Assembly: GCA_946894095.1 (NCBI GenBank)
Contig: OX335665.1
Coordinates: 8,318,001 to 8,382,000 of the forward strand
DNA from: Incurvaria masculella
Taxonomy: Eukaryota > Arthropoda > Insecta > Lepidoptera > Incurvariidae
Reading direction: 5' to 3'
Length of the DNA: 64,000 nucleotides
Of this stretch, positions 29,192-40,215 are shown in pieces (positions within the stretch are counted from its first letter, which is position 1; every line of letters starts with the position of its first letter). The notes under the pieces are model-generated. The model had not been told where the DNA came from, ran no database searches, and worked only from the letters and a program-made list of their open reading frames with translations. A program made the position numbers and the translations under genes.

Positions 29192-30126
29192 CTGCAACGG
29201 ACAAGCGACAGTCTTGGTTAAACTACAGTGCCCAGCGGCGACATCTAGCGGCGGCGGCGGCTAGTGGAGGCGGATGTGCGCGCGCCGCAGGCTGCCGCGG
29301 TAGCGCAGGTACGGCGCGGCCAGGACAGGTGGCGCTGCGGGCTGCAGGTAGTCGCGCACGTACACGTCCGACATTATCGTGCGCATCTGCCGCTTGCCGT
29401 ATCTGCAGTGGACAATCAAGAGTATTGGTTAAACTACGGTGCCTAGCGGCGACATCTAGCGGCGCCGGCGGTTAGTGGAGGCGGACGTGCACGCGCCGCA
29501 GGCTGCCGCGGTAACGCAGGTACGGCGTGGCGAGGGCAGGTGTACATCAACCATTGAATGCTGTATTAAAAAAATGCATTTTTGTGATGTGTTTGCCTCA
29601 ATTTAGGTCGTCCGGCCTTCACTACCATGTAGATTACACGACGGCGGTATGGAAATGTCCTTTGCCAACGGCGGTATGGAAAAACACAGTTCTCTTTGGC
29701 GTGAGTTTGTCAGTGCTGTGACAGATCTAATTGTAATTTCCGGGTTGAAGTTGCCATGTGCTAAAAGAGAGATTTTGTGAAAACCTTCAGAAGAAGAATT
29801 CGTACGTTAGTGTGCTGGCCGATATAAATGCCACCTGCAACAGGGAAGTCGTGACCACCGAATATGGCAACACAGAGCTCAGGCTAGCCAAACTTGCAGC
29901 GGTATAAAAGATAAAACAACTGCGGACTGTACCTCCCCCGACCGGTGACCCCGTAGTACTCCTGCAGTTCCTTCACGTAGTCGGCGAACTGGTCGTCCCG
30001 GCCGAACCGCTCCGGCCGCCGCTCCATCGGCTGCGTGAGGAGGCCGTCGTCGCACGCCGACAAGATGGCCGACGCCGCCAAGATGGCGGCCGCGAGGAAG
30101 GCGCCGGGCGCTAGTGATGTCCGCAT
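29050..30126 (-). CDS. Neuropeptide F precursor, NPF2-type
   Basis: The coding exon 30126-29933 (64 codons plus two bases) joins a terminal exon to give 111 residues. Residues 1 to about 24 are a signal peptide with core FLAAAILAASAILSA. The peptide follows: RRPERF then YVKELQEYYGVTGRGRY and GKR, that is, dibasic cleavage and a Gly for C-terminal amidation, giving an about 35-residue RYamide. From memory, lepidopteran NPF2 has the same RRPERF, ELQEYY and GRGRYGKR landmarks. The remaining 42 residues form a C-terminal propeptide. NPF acts on a G-protein-coupled receptor and regulates feeding. The end coordinate given is the distal copy's stop; the nearer intact copy would stop at 29261. The gene converges on the AKR. 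Confidence 0.9.
29261..29402 (-). CDS. NPF terminal exon, proximal intact copy
   Basis: Acceptor CCACTGCAG, same 46 codons and TAG. It is the first complete acceptor-exon unit met by the spliceosome from the donor at 29932, so it is the likelier default. Confidence 0.85.
29472..29541 (-). pseudogene. NPF terminal exon, truncated third copy
   Basis: Keeps about 22 codons (PALATPYLRYRG to RLH, TAA) with four amino-acid changes against the intact copies. It lacks the acceptor and the GKR part, so it cannot supply the amidation site. Confidence 0.85.
29542..29932 (-). other. NPF intron, proximal part
   Basis: Donor GTACAG at 29932; noncoding up to the array. Confidence 0.6.
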
Positions 30127-30135
30127 GTCGATGAT
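29933..30135 (-). CDS. NPF exon with signal peptide and mature peptide
   Basis: Acceptor TTCTCATTGCAG at 30136-30141, nine bases of 5 prime UTR, ATG at 30126, donor GTACAG after the second base of Arg65. GC-rich, as are the AKR exons. At least one upstream exon must exist; I could not place it. Confidence 0.85.
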
Positions 30136-30286
30136 CTGCAATGAGAAATAGAGCCGTCTAGTACCTTCAAGATCCTCTGGGGTTTCGTCAGAACACGTAA
30201 TAGACTAGAAGATCGCGACCAAAATGGTAACCATAACGTAAATGGCTCAAATTGGGTTCACAAGATGAATACCAAAATCCCAGTTC

Positions 30287-30496
30287 GGGAGTGAGTTAAC
30301 CTAAAAATTACTTTAAACAAGACATTTTTTAAAATAACGGAACTGTTATTTCACCTTCCAACGTATCGTATTAATGAGACAAACCTGATTTTTAACAAAC
30401 CGTAATGACGTTCAAGAAGTGCGGGAACATGAAATATGCGTAAAAGTGAGTTGATATTCACTTCCGAACTCGAACTCCCTCTTACCTGAATGGGCC
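30287..30496 (-). mobile_element. RptK copy
   Basis: GGGAGTGAGTTAACCTAAAAA at the left, CCGAACTCGAACTCCCTCTTA and GAATGGGCC at the right; matches 36667-36912. Confidence 0.65.
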
Positions 30497-30954
30497 TTCG
30501 ATAAATGTGTCGGCCTGCTTGCGCCAAGTGGTTGCGTTACCTAGATAAAGAAATCCAAAGGTTCCAATGTTCAGGCGAACATTTTTAATGGTATTTTCAA
30601 AATCGCATTCGAATGCTTCAATGAAGATGTATTTGCATAGACTCAAATTAATGAGATAGCGGAAATTTCGTAAATACATACAAAATATCGGGCTAAGCCC
30701 TACCAACATTCAAGGGATAAAATGCAGTGGGCCTACTCTTTCAGTAATGTGACGCTACCATAACCTTTACCAGCAGATATTTGTCCGAACTTTTGTCATC
30801 AATCAATAAAACGTAATTTGTAAAAGTTTTTGAGTGGTCCGCTTGGCACTTTTCGATCAAGATAATCGTTGGAAAATTGGGATATTATTAGCTTATCGCT
30901 TAAATGCTCTAATATAATTAAATTTTGTACATATATATGTTTATGCGACTGGAC

Positions 30955-31440
30955 ATGGATGTGATATGTATCCATGTATAATCGACCGTGAAGCAAGGAC
31001 ATATTAATTAAATAAATAGCTCAGTAAAAATAACGACTATACGAATATAATGTTTGTCACGAAGACGAGCTGCCATGTTCGGAGTCCATCTGAAACTGTA
31101 GGTCCCCTCCCCTACTAGGTGGTAGGGTTTAAGCCGCCCGGTTTGGTACCATCACATTGGATAAAAAGATGGTCGAAGCGGCAATGAAAAAATATTCTTG
31201 TTTTCAATCTAGTTCAATGTAGCCGTGCTCATAAAGGGAAAGTCCTGGCATGGCACCTAATTTCTTCGGGAATGTAGTGCAATGAGCTAATATCATAACG
31301 GTAGTTGTGTGGTATTAGCTATCCATGTCAGGTTGCATAAGAAAAATACCCGAAACAGCAAAATATACCATTCGCAGGTATTGCGTCTACCAATTTCGGC
31401 ATGGATGGCTGATACTGCCCACCATGAAGGAAGTTACTTT
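30955..31440 (-). mobile_element. SINE-L copy split by SINE-1
   Basis: Tail part TATAATCGACCGTGAAGCAA at 30955-31052; head part CAGCAAAATATACCATTCGC and GGTATTGCGTCTACCAATTT at 31350-31400. A SINE-1 body sits between. Confidence 0.65.
31070..31347 (+). mobile_element. SINE-1 body inserted in SINE-L
   Basis: CATGTTCGGAGTCCATCTGA through TTAGCTATCCATGTCAGGTT and an A-rich end. Confidence 0.8.
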
Positions 31441-31441
31441 T

Positions 31442-31733
31442 AAAAACCGGCCAAGTGCGAGCCGGACTCGCACACGAAGGGTTCCGTACCATCGAAAAAG
31501 ATTTAATACAAATAAATCACGTGTTTTGTATGGGAGCCTCCCTTAATTTTAGTAATTTTTTGATCTTACCTATTTGTTATCATAGCGGCAAAATAAATAC
31601 ACACTCTGTGAAAATATCAGCGGTCTATCTGTTACGGTTACTGAGATACAGCCCTGTGACAGACGGACGGACGGACAGCGAAGGCTTAGTAATAGGGTTC
31701 TGTTGGCACCCTTTCGGTACGGAACCCTAAAAA
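31442..31733 (+). repeat. RptA copy
   Basis: AAAAACCGGCCAAGTGCGAG to GGTACGGAACCCTAAAAA. Confidence 0.9.
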
Positions 31734-31765
31734 GATGACCTCGAAAGACCATTAGCGACAGTTCA

Positions 31766-31862
31766 GAGCACTAGCTTAGAGCCCATACAAGCGAAATTTG
31801 CCTGTAGGTGTAGGAAATCGGTAGTTTGTATGGAGTTGAGCCGCTGGATGTAATTTTATATA
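31766..31862 (-). repeat. Short repeat shared with 37890 and 54923
   Basis: CTAGCTTAGAGCCCATACAA, GCGAAATTTGCCTG and GGAGTTGAGCCGCTGGATG recur at 37890-37975 (inverted) and 54923-55036. Confidence 0.6.
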
Positions 31863-31910
31863 TCGTTAGCATGAAGAAATGAGAGATTCTAGATAAATGG
31901 ACTTGAAAGT

Positions 31911-32462
31911 TTAAGGTGGCCCAACCCGGCGGGACTAATTCATTCACGGGCACGGTACAAAATCGTGCTGTTGCGCTCTGGGATCTTCTCTGTTTCAAAG
32001 AAAATGACAGGCTCCGTGATGAGGAAGATGCAACATGTCCACAAAAAAGACAATGTGCATAGTGTATGATTTGGTAAGATTTACGAAAATTTTATTTACA
32101 AAACGACTAATGGCTAAAAGTTAACCACGACCGCTGTAGTCAAAAATCGAACAAAAATCAAATAGATTATAAATCTTGATTAAATAAGCTATGTCTGATG
32201 ACTAATCTTTTTAAGATGTTCTTACTTTATCATTGCGTAATCCACCTCCAAATTTATTTTTTAAAACGCCCGAAATATTCGATCTTTCGGACCGTATAAC
32301 TTAGAAAACAAACACAATTCTAGAATGCCAATGGTTATCAGACATCAAGTTCGATCGAATAAAGGTATTTTAAGAAAAAATATGAAAAATAATAAAGAAA
32401 AATATGGGCGTGACCTTCTATCCCCGTTTGTATGGGGAGTTGAGCAGGATGGCTCACCTTAA
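31911..32462 (+). mobile_element. RptB copy
   Basis: TTAA at 31911 and 32459; AAGGTGGCCCAACCCGGCGG at the left end. Confidence 0.9.
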
Positions 32463-33190
32463 TAGCTCATAACGGTTGGTATAATCGTCCATGTGTTTAT
32501 GGAACCTAACTTTAAAACTGAACTTCATAGCAATTTATGGGTTTTACCATAAGAAAGAGCTTGGAAAATTAAGTACAACTGCATTATTAACTCATTTTAC
32601 TAAGAAAATCATTTAGCGGATTTTACTAGTATACCGACGATATATTCTGTGATAATACCGGAGTATGTATTGAGTCAACATCATGAAATAGGCAAGGTAT
32701 CTACGTCGGTACGTGTTACCGAGCAGGGGAGGTAATAAAAACTGACTTAGATTCAGTCAATAATGAGTTTAATGAAGAAATTTTCCAAAGCTCATTAAAA
32801 TCGAACTGAAAGCTCTCGAGCGTCTAGTCATCTGAAGGGCGGCGTCGATCACGAAAATTGGTGTTAGAATTGTCAACTGAAAATATATTTATAGAAGCAT
32901 TATTTGGCTCCAGGAGATGATCAGAATCTCATACAAAAAACTTGTTCATACTTTGTTTTTATTTTTTATTTATTTTATTTATTTAATAGATTTTTAAGTT
33001 TTACTTTTAGATGTTAGACTAATATTAATTTAAAAAGATAAATCGTGTGTAAATTATGCAGTTGTATGTATCTATCTGTTAAAATAAAGTGTCTATATAG
33101 ATCGACATACAGAATCGTACACTACATCATACTAGGATAACATAATATAATAAGAATTACATGTACATTCTACGAGATGTCAATACAACA
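32463..33190. other. Intergenic, nothing recognised
   Basis: AT-rich; a LINE-like stop-rich stretch near 32930-33060 but no motif. Confidence 0.4.
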
Positions 33191-33192
33191 TG

Positions 33193-33600
33193 GAGCGGTT
33201 CGTAGCCTAGTGGCGCGGGGACTGGCCTAGCGTACCAGAGGCCTGGGTTCAATACGGACATACACCACTGTCTTTCTCTTTCCGAGTTCGATAAGTGCAT
33301 TTCGTCACGAATGCGAGCTGCTCCATGGTTTGGAATCCATGTAAAACTGTAGGTCCCCTTCCCCTACTAGGTGGTAGGGTTTAAGCCCGCCCGGATTGGT
33401 ACAATTGCATTGGATGAAAAGATGGTCGAAGCGGCAATGAAAAATTGCCCGTGTTTTCCATCCAGTTCAGTATAGCCGTGCTCATAAAGGGAAGGTCCTG
33501 GCATGGCACCTAATTCCTTCGGGAATGTGGTGTATTGGGCTAATATCATAACGATAGTTGTGTGGTATTAGCCATCCATGCCAGGTCGCATAAAAAAAAA
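33193..33600 (+). mobile_element. SINE-1 with tRNA-like head, full length
   Basis: Head GTAGCCTAGTGGCGCGGGG (A box) and GGGTTCAATACGG (B box) is followed by CTTTCCGAGTTCGATAAGTG, the shared body and an A-tail after GGTCGCAT. Best plus-strand reference copy. Confidence 0.9.
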
Positions 33601-33940
33601 TGCGTAAATCATCATCAAACTAAACAATGAAAAAACCAAAAACTAAAAACGGATAATAATAAAAGTAAAAATAAGAAATACAAAAAATGGACAAAAGTAA
33701 ATAAAAGAACAATGAGACGACAAAGTCCAATTGACAAACATAATATTTGTTATGGGTTAAGTTTTAATTCTTTAATCGAGTTAACTGAGCATGATATGTC
33801 CAAATTGTTGTTGAAGTTGGTCTCAAATTGCTCTCTGATTGTAGCATTCAAAGTGATAATGTTATGTATTTTTTTGCTATAAGATTATAAAATGTAATTA
33901 CATTTTGACTGACGGCGACCTTCCTTGGCAGTTATACTTA

Positions 33941-34197
33941 TTTAGAGTTCCGGACCCAAAGGGTGCCAACGGAACCCTATTATTTAGCCTCCGCTGTCCG
34001 TCAGTCACAGGGCTGTATCTCATGAACCGCAATAGGTAGGCAGCTGAAATTTTCTCAGAGTTTGTATTTATTTTGCCGCTATAACAAACAAATAGGTAAA
34101 ATAAAAAAAAAATAAAAAAATGAAAGGGGGCCCCCATACAAAAACCGTGTTTTTTTTTGTATATGTGCGAGTCCGACTCGCACTTGGCCGGTTTTTT
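33941..34197 (-). repeat. RptA copy
   Basis: Opening hairpin altered (GAGTTCCGGACCC); end GTGCGAGTCCGACTCGCAC intact. Confidence 0.8.
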
Positions 34198-34339
34198 AAA
34201 AACTGGCTCGATTAAAAAATCTATAAAATGGGTAATCCAAAAACTGTCATATTTGTAATTTATGTCATTATGTCGCTTTGAACAGTAGGTATTCGTAAAT
34301 TCAATCTGTGTCCTGTGTCCTTGCATCACGGTCGATCAT

Positions 34340-34450
34340 ACATACATTGAACTGGATGGAAAACACGGACACTAGGTTGCGAGCCGCTCACGCATTAGCC
34401 GAATATGCCGCATTTCCGAAGGAATGAGGTGCCATGCCAGGACCTTTTTG
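34340..34450 (-). mobile_element. SINE-1 scrap, rearranged
   Basis: TTGAACTGGATGGAAAACAC, GCGAGCCGCTC and AAGGAATGAGGTGCCATGCC appear out of their usual order. Confidence 0.5.
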
Positions 34451-34847
34451 TTTGTGTATTGTCGTATAGAATACACAACTGTTGAAAAATTGCTAACTTT
34501 ATCGTAGTCTACAGAAATAAGCTAGTCTAAGAATACAGCGAACTGACCACACATGGTAGATTTATTGCTAAACAACCCATAAATTGCTCAGAATGAAAAT
34601 CAAACGCACGGCTTTGTTAAAGAGAACGCTGAAAAAAGTTCTCCTGCTTTCGATCTATTGTCCGATTCTGCATCGACAGATGAGCCTTTTCACGAATGGC
34701 TGGTCCTGAACGCATTGATTCCAACCACAGGAGAGAAAAAGTAGGAGAAGTGTCATATTGGCGTTACATATTACATACATGTTACATAATATGACATATC
34801 GTCTATATACGCGTATAGGAAGCCGCCTGTGCGTCGTGTGCATAGAT

Positions 34848-35115
34848 AAAAACCGGCCAAGTGCGAGTCGGACTCGCACATGAACGGTTCCGTGCCATCG
34901 TACAATATTTAACACCAAAAAATCACGTTTTTTTATTTTTATTATTTATAATTTTTATTATTTTTTTTGTTATAGCGGCAACTCTGTGAAAATTTCAGCT
35001 GCCTACCTGTTACCGTTCATAATATACAGCCCTGTGACAGGCGGACGAACGGACGGACTGCGGAGGCTTAGTAATAGGGTTCCGTTGCCACCATTTGGGT
35101 ACGGAACCCTAAAAA
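34848..35115 (+). repeat. RptA copy
   Basis: AAAACCGGCCAAGTGCGAGTC to GGTACGGAACCCTAAAAA. Confidence 0.85.
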
Positions 35116-35887
35116 GGAAGGAGATATGCGATCTATCTACGATGAGACCCGCTGTCTCCAATTAAAAAAGCTACCAAACCAATATGCTTCATGCAAACGT
35201 AGTCGCAGACGTATTGGAGTTTTTTTTTGGGTGGGAACTGACTTGACGGACGTATTTTTACAGCACATTATGGTTTTGATATGACGAACTGCAGGAATTC
35301 AGTGTGTTGGACTAATATCATGAATTACATAAAGAACTACACGTGCTTATTTTTACTAGTACATTATTTACTCAGAGTTCGAATATTCACTTGTCGATAT
35401 CTCGGAAAAAACCTAGTAGTAGTATCAAAGTGTAGTTAACCTTGAGAAGAATAAGAAAATGTCAACAATTCACCAGTTTATTTTGAGGGAAACCTGGAAG
35501 TGTTGACTCTCAGCATAAAGTTTTTCCTGAACATTTTCGTAAATATTTTCAGTAAGTTTTAAAAAATAAACAGCTATTATTTCATATTACGCCTTACAAA
35601 TTAAATTAGCTAATGATAAACAAAATATACAAACATTGCTGGCACCCGTTTCGAACTCATTATCGCGTAGGCGTCGACTGAGTGTAGTCAGGAAATGGAA
35701 TAAGTCATGAAAACCAAATTTTGCAGAAGAACATTAGTTTGAGACAATCTATTTCATAATACTAGCTGAGGTACCCGGCTTAGGTCGGGTCAATTTAATT
35801 TCTTTAAAAGATATCTTACAGCTAACAAAACGATAATAAACAAATTACCGTAGAGTTAAAAATAAAACTAAAATTTTTTACACGCTC
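35116..35887. other. Intergenic with a Helitron-type end
   Basis: Mostly unremarkable. At 35762 CTAGCTGAGGTACCCGGCTT is a minus-strand Helitron-like 3 prime terminus, related to the one at 17005. Confidence 0.45.
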
Positions 35888-36433
35888 TTAAGGTGGCCCA
35901 ACCCGGCGGGCCCAACTCATTCGCGGGCACGGTACAAAACCGTGCTATTGCGCTCTGGGACCTTCTCTGTTTCAAAGAATAAGACAGGCTCCGTGATGAG
36001 GAAGATGCAACATGTCCACAAAAAAGACAATGTGCATAGTGTATGATTTGGTAAGATTTACGAAAATTTTAATTTAAAAACGACTTATAGCTAAAAGTAA
36101 ACCACGACCGCTGTAGTCAAAAATCTAACAAAAACCAAATAGATCATAAATCTTGATTAAATTGGCTATGTCTGATGACTAATCTTTTTACGATGTTCTT
36201 ACTTTATCATTACGTAATCCACCTCCAAAGTTATTGTATAAAACGCGCGATTCGAAATTTCGGACCTTATAACTTAGAAACCAAACACAATTTTACAATG
36301 CCAACGGTCATCAGACATCTAGTTCGATCAAATAAAGCTATTTTGAGCAAAATTTTGTATCTCTGACAAGAAATATGGGCGTGATCTTCTTTCCCCTTTT
36401 GTATGGGGAGATGAGCGGGATGGGCCACCTTAA
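35888..36433 (+). mobile_element. RptB copy, complete
   Basis: TTAA at 35888-35891 and 36430-36433, termini AAGGTGGCCCAACCCGGCGG and GAGCGGGATGGGCCACCTT. Good reference copy, about 540 bp, no transposase. Confidence 0.9.
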
Positions 36434-36666
36434 GCCCATAGACCTAGCATGCGCGGTACATCCTATTTCTATGGTTAAGTCCTCTATAAGATCATGTGAC
36501 ACCGAAGAATAGGTAAACAGGTATCTCTGTAATGCACAAAAGTTCATCGATAATTGTTTTGAAATTTCATTTTGAGGAATGTATTTTGTTTGAATTTTTT
36601 TTTATTATCAATATTTTAATAAACGATCGTGAATTGTTTTCGATACAGATATACCCCTTAAACCGG

Positions 36667-36912
36667 TGGGGATCCATTCAGGGCAAGAGTGAGTTCGAAT
36701 TCGTCACTAAATAACAACTCACTTTTTTAAATAGTCAATGTTTCCACACTTCTTGAATATCATAACAGTTAGGTAAAAATCTGGTGTGTCCCGTAAATAC
36801 GTTGGAAGTATAAATAACGGTTCCGTTATTTTAATAATAATATATTTCCCAGCTATTTTTAGGTTAACTCACTCCCGAACTCGAACTCACTCTTGCTCTG
36901 TATGGACCCCCA
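36667..36912. mobile_element. RptK element, complete
   Basis: Inverted termini GGGGATCCATTCAGGGCAAG AGTGAG and CTCTGTATGGACCCCC. Interior has ATAACGGTTCCGTTAT. Confidence 0.75.
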
Positions 36913-37432
36913 GTAATGTATTAAATCACACTGTATAGTATATTTGCAGTTGCCGGCTAGCATGGCTGTGAATAAGAATGCACATCTAATTAAAATTAAT
37001 TATTTATCCGAAAGTCATAAACGATTCAAGGTGTTCTCAAATGGAGTAAGTTAAGGCCAAAAACATATTTTTTTCTGAGAAGTTATGGCTCCGACATTTT
37101 AACAACAAGATATCCGGAAACTCTCTGGAAATATCCTAATTAGAACGGTCCATGGCAATGCCACTGAAATAGTAAGTAAGCAGAAATCTAAAAATATAAC
37201 TCAACCTTTGTGCCTATAACTTCACACCGCATTCTGAATATTTGCACAACTTTGTGTAAAACTTCCCACTCATAGCCAGAGGGCAGGTGCGATAATATTT
37301 ACGTCATTCTAACTGTTCTATATTTGACTTTGATATTTTTTTCTTAGTCCCATCAAAGAATACTCAAACCGGAACTGTCACAGACCATTGGTTGTTTTCT
37401 CTGTGTGAACTCTTATTCCCTTCTTCGGCACT
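36913..37432. other. Intergenic, nothing recognised
   Basis: No open frame, no known repeat. Confidence 0.4.
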
Positions 37433-37597
37433 TAGCCCCGGTTGCACGAAGAAATGACTGAGTTAATCAATGTTCAAACACGTCACTTTTAGTGATCCGC
37501 ATAGAGTTACTTCCATTCTGTCCACACAAAGTGACGTATTTGATCATAATTTGACGTTGATTTTGATTTTTTGTACGTACGTGCACTCGGCCCTCAG
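37433..37597 (+). mobile_element. RptG copy
   Basis: TAGCCCCGGTTGCACGAAG, AACACGTCACTTTTAGTGA, and GTGCACTCGGCCCTCAG at the right. Confidence 0.65.
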
Positions 37598-37734
37598 CCT
37601 AGTGCAAATATTATGGGATGACAGAATAGATAGCGTTATTCTGTGGCGTATGTCAGTGTCAAAATTGTATGAAAAATCCCGTGCAAAGCCGGTTCGCCAG
37701 TAGGTAATATAGTGAAAGTTACTCTGTTCCTATA

Positions 37735-38190
37735 CCATGTGTCTACAAGAAACTGTAGTCGGAACCCAGATCGTCTTTCGTTTCGCAGTTCAACAAACTC
37801 TTCCAAATTCAAATTTAAATTCGGAGCTCCCAGCACAGAATATATACAGACACATTCTACCTATGGATAAGAAGTGAAATAAAAAATAAAATAAAGTAGC
37901 TCAACTCCATACAAAGTCCCGATTTCGTGCACCCGTACAGGCACATTTCGCTTGTATGGGCTCTAAGCGCCCGATCGTCTTTCGTTTTCGTTCTACTCAA
38001 CGAACGCTTCGAAATTCAAATTCGAATTCGGAACGCCGCTCGCTCCCGGCCTACCCGCTCGCGATTCAAGCGCCTTCGCGGTGCACACGAGCGGCCGCTG
38101 ATTAGGCGCGGCCGTGCGGCAGCGGCGGCGCTGGAAGCGCTGGCGGGCGCCGATGCCACGATTACCACCTTTGAGCGCCATGAATACTAA
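37735..38190. repeat. Duplicated block and GC-rich stretch
   Basis: GATCGTCTTTCGTTT followed by AACGAACGCTTCGAAATTCA-like sequence occurs at 37769 and again at 37975. The second copy continues into about 160 bases of GC-rich DNA (38030-38190) open on both strands. No protein family recognised. Confidence 0.45.
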
Positions 38191-39340
38191 CGCGACTGTC
38201 CGAAGACGCCATTTTGAATGACGCACTTGTGATTAGCGCGCGAAGCACCGATTTAGGTGCTTGGCGAAAGCGTTAAGGCTGTCGTGAAGTCACAGGAAAT
38301 CTAAGATTTGTAAATTTTAAGAAATGCATTCTTTGTCCATTGGCCAAGGCATAATTTTGCACGGCAACTGCCATTAAAATTGCGAAATCGTCTTCCAGGC
38401 CCTAACGCGTCCATACCCCGAAAAGTTGTCAGATTTTAATATTTTTTATCGCCAAAGAAAGCTTAATTCTGTGTCCGTATGTCTTGATTTTTTTGTAAAT
38501 ATATGTATATTTAATTCTAAAAAATTGCAAATTGACGTAAAAGAGACACCTTTTTACGAATGTTTTTAGTAAATATTTTTTAATCTAAACGGTTAAATAG
38601 AAAAATTAAGACATACCACGGAGGATGGAGATAGAGAGACATACAGACATAGATGTCGATATTATATTTGACAATCCAAAATTTTAAAAACCTATTTAAA
38701 CATTAAGAGCATGGAAACAGTTATCACCTGTAGTATAGGGAATTGATAGGGTGACGACTTTGTATTGTATTATATTATTGCATTCATAGGTAGGTAGCCT
38801 ACACCGGAACATGTCAAGAATCGTTATGCTAGGTCTATGTCAAAAATATAAAAGTCGCATACTCTATTTCCGTGCATATAGGACTGGCAAACATACTTTG
38901 CCAGTCACAAAATAAGTTTAAACTCAATTCAAATTTAAATTTAAATTTGTTTTTAAATTTAGATTTTAGGCTTTCTTAAGAGGATAATGAAGCGACCAAG
39001 TTTAATACAATGGCTCCTGCCTGTTTTCACAAATTAAGAAATATTTTTTGTTTATTTTCCACAATGAATAAATCAGCAGAGAGCTACGTTTGAACGTTTT
39101 TGTTTTTTCGATTAATTAATTTATCAGTTTAAAATTGGCTAAAAACATGTATACAATTACAAAAAGGCATATATCATGTATACAAGTTAAGTTATCAAAT
39201 AAAACCAAGACGTAGCATACAGTTTAGTTATTTAATTAGCAAAATATCAGAAAAATTTAAAATATAGAACTAAGTAAACATGAACTCAATCAACTCATTA
39301 TTCTCTTCAGGTGCTTAGCGAAACGCTTCATTTACCGAAT
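38191..39340. other. Intergenic, nothing recognised
   Basis: AT-rich; no coding pattern. Confidence 0.4.
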
Positions 39341-39349
39341 GTGATATGT

Positions 39350-39480
39350 ATGTAGAGTCGACCGTGAAGCAAGGACACATCAATTAAAGAAAGAACTTTA
39401 GGAATATACTGCGCGGCTGGACCTACACCAGCAAAACATACAATTTGCGGGTATTGAAGGCTGAAGCCCGAGGGCGGCAT
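39350..39480 (-). mobile_element. SINE-L fragment
   Basis: GTCGACCGTGAAGCAAGGAC, CCAGCAAAACATACAATTTG and GCGGGTATTG match the other copies. Confidence 0.6.
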
Positions 39481-39589
39481 ATTTGCACTCTGCCAACACT
39501 TTTTAGAAATGTAGATCCGGGGCTGTCATTAGTATGTTTTGTAGTTCTTTTGAGGGAACGGCAGAACGTCTTAAATGCAGATCGTATAA

Positions 39590-40215
39590 TATTATATTTT
39601 AACAAAATTTTAAAACCATGCAAAACGTATAATCGGCAGATCGTATAATTTTATACGTAGTGCATGAAGAAGTTTAAAAAATAAAATTACTTATTTCTCC
39701 ATGCATAACGTATAATAGTCACAACGTTTAAAATTATGATCTTTATTTAACAAAAAAAGAAAACCATGCATATCATATAATCCAAAAACTTTTCATACTA
39801 TAAGCGCCCTTATATATATACGTTTAAAGCGTATACTCGCACGCGACTTTTCGACCGTCTTAATTAGCGTAAGGTGCCTTTCGAAATTGTAGCAAATTGT
39901 TACTCTTTAACAAATATCGATTCGTAGCAATTTCAGCCTTAAATGTATCGTAATTAGGGCGCTTTATGCAGTGCTTCATGGCATATTATACGTTCTGCAT
40001 GGTTTTCTTTTTTTGTGAATTCACGTCAGGAATATTATACGTTGTGACTATTATACGTTCTGCATGATGCAAAGAGTTGATTCTATTTTTAAACTTTCTT
40101 CATGTACAACGTACAAAATTATACGTTGTGAATATTATACGATATGCATGGTTTTGATTTTTTGGAAAAAAATACGTTTATACGTTGTGAATATTATACG
40201 TAGTGAATACGACTC
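39590..40215. repeat. Palindromic element rich in ATTATACGTTGTG
   Basis: CATGCAAAACGTATAATCGG-type motifs on the left half face TATTATACGTTCTGCATGG-type motifs on the right half. The arms surround a unique core at about 39790-39960. Confidence 0.6.

Larger units (their letters stand above)
29020..29541 (-). repeat. 211-bp tandem array of the NPF terminal exon
   Basis: Stop codons at 29050, 29261 and 29472 are exactly 211 bases apart. Units include the end of the intron and the whole exon. Copies at 29050-29191 and 29261-29402 are complete; the third (29472-29541) keeps only the last 22 or so codons. Confidence 0.95.

Noticed and set aside
29053..29475. A 140-codon plus-strand frame opposite the NPF exon array
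   Set aside because: Shadow of the GC-rich minus-strand exons; the minus frame has splice sites and a known peptide.
33193..33270. A tRNA gene
   Set aside because: Boxes A and B are present but no cloverleaf closes, and the sequence runs into the SINE-1 body. The same holds for 54383 and 53620.
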